Assembly: GCA_029335935.2 (NCBI GenBank)
Contig: JARJMV020000114.1
Coordinates: forward strand, 1 to 6,507
DNA: 6,507 bases
Reading direction: 5' to 3'
DNA from: a bacterium
GTDB lineage: Bacteria > Armatimonadota > Fimbriimonadia > Fimbriimonadales > GBS-DC
In this document: one piece after another, positions 6,112 to 6,507 of the stretch
Numbering within the stretch: position 1 is the stretch's first letter
Layout of the letters: the number at the start of each line of letters is the position of its first letter
The notes under the pieces: model-generated
What the model was told of the DNA's origin: nothing
The model's database searches: none
What the model saw: only the letters and a program-made list of their open reading frames with translations
Made by a program: the position numbers and the translations under genes

Positions 6112-6507
6112 ACCCGACTATGCATGCAACCACCGTGTTAGCCGTTCGACGCCAGGGGCAGACCGCCTTCGCCGCCGATGGACAGGTGACCTTCGGCGAG
6201 GTGGTGATGAAGCACACCGCGCGCAAGGTGCGCTGGCTCTATCAGAACCGCGTGCTGGCGGGCATCGCAGGCTCGGCAGCGGACGCACAGGCGCTGATGG
6301 ATCGCTTCGAGGCGAAGTTGGAGTCGTGTGGCGGCAAACTGCGCCGTGCTGCCGTGGAGTTCGCCAAAGATTGGCGCACCCACCGCGTGCTGCGCCACCT
6401 GAACGCGCGGATGGTGGGCGCCGACGCCCACACCATGCGGGTGGTCGCAGGCGACGGGACTGTGTTGGAACCAGACGAGGGTGTGATTGGTATCGGTTCG
6501 GGCGGCG
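6108..6507 (+). CDS. hslV: ATP-dependent protease peptidase subunit HslV (ClpQ), 3' truncated by window
   Basis: HslV forms the double-hexamer peptidase chamber of the cytosolic HslUV protease, capped by the ATPase HslU. The 133 visible residues cover about three quarters of the usual length. The MHATTVLAV start places the N-terminal nucleophile at Thr8, after a short propeptide of seven residues (from ATG 6108) or three (from ATG 6120), as in Bacillus ClpQ. Counting from that Thr as residue 1, the conserved Asp17 (in ADGQVTFG) and Lys33 (in KHTARKVR) fall at the family positions. AKDWRTHR and IGSGG are further signatures. The gene overlaps the xerC stop by 4 bp. The usual next gene, hslU, would lie beyond the edge and cannot be seen. 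The open end is a window cut, not a frameshift. Confidence 0.95.
   Translation, partial: MNPTMHATTVLAVRRQGQTAFAADGQVTFGEVVMKHTARKVRWLYQNRVLAGIAGSAADAQALMDRFEAKLESCGGKLRRAAVEFAKDWRTHRVLRHLNARMVGADAHTMRVVAGDGTVLEPDEGVIGIGSGG

Overview
This is a GC-rich bacterial chromosomal window holding six genes in three transcription units. A lipopolysaccharide-assembly (LptD-type) outer-membrane protein points to a diderm. The other genes are housekeeping genes with intact active sites. Taxonomy cannot be fixed from the sequence. An uncultured, possibly thermophilic diderm outside Proteobacteria, such as an Armatimonadota-like lineage, would fit the compact genes, the mix of Shine-Dalgarno and apparently leaderless starts, and the repeat style, but this is a weak guess.

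Layout. Positions 1-119 hold just over two copies of a 55-bp tandem repeat, each with two perfect hairpins. A TATAAT box (190-195) then leads into a three-gene operon on the + strand: E1-alpha (219-1268, TTG start), E1-beta (1265-2251) and the lipoyl-bearing E2 acyltransferase (2265-3608) of a 2-oxo acid dehydrogenase complex. Several signatures resemble the branched-chain (BKD) type more than the pyruvate type. There is no E3 gene in the window. A hairpin (3635-3668) separates this operon from a convergent minus-strand gene (3672-5165) encoding a short LptD/OstA-like protein. A 46-bp divergent intergenic region carries overlapping promoters for lptD (minus) and for xerC (5212-6111, plus). The xerC gene overlaps hslV by 4 bp, and hslV runs off the right edge. 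The xerC-hslV pair matches the codV-clpQ arrangement known from Bacillus.

How the genes work together. E1-alpha and E1-beta form the thiamine-diphosphate decarboxylase, which passes acyl groups to the swinging lipoyl arm of E2 for transfer to CoA. E3 must come from elsewhere in the genome. LptD would insert lipopolysaccharide-like glycolipid into the outer membrane. XerC resolves chromosome dimers, and HslV is the peptidase of the HslUV protease. I see no undescribed defence or mobile system. The points most worth checking are the hairpin tandem repeat, the start-site corrections for E1-alpha and xerC, the overlapping divergent promoters, and the reduced LptD with one possible inter-domain disulfide.
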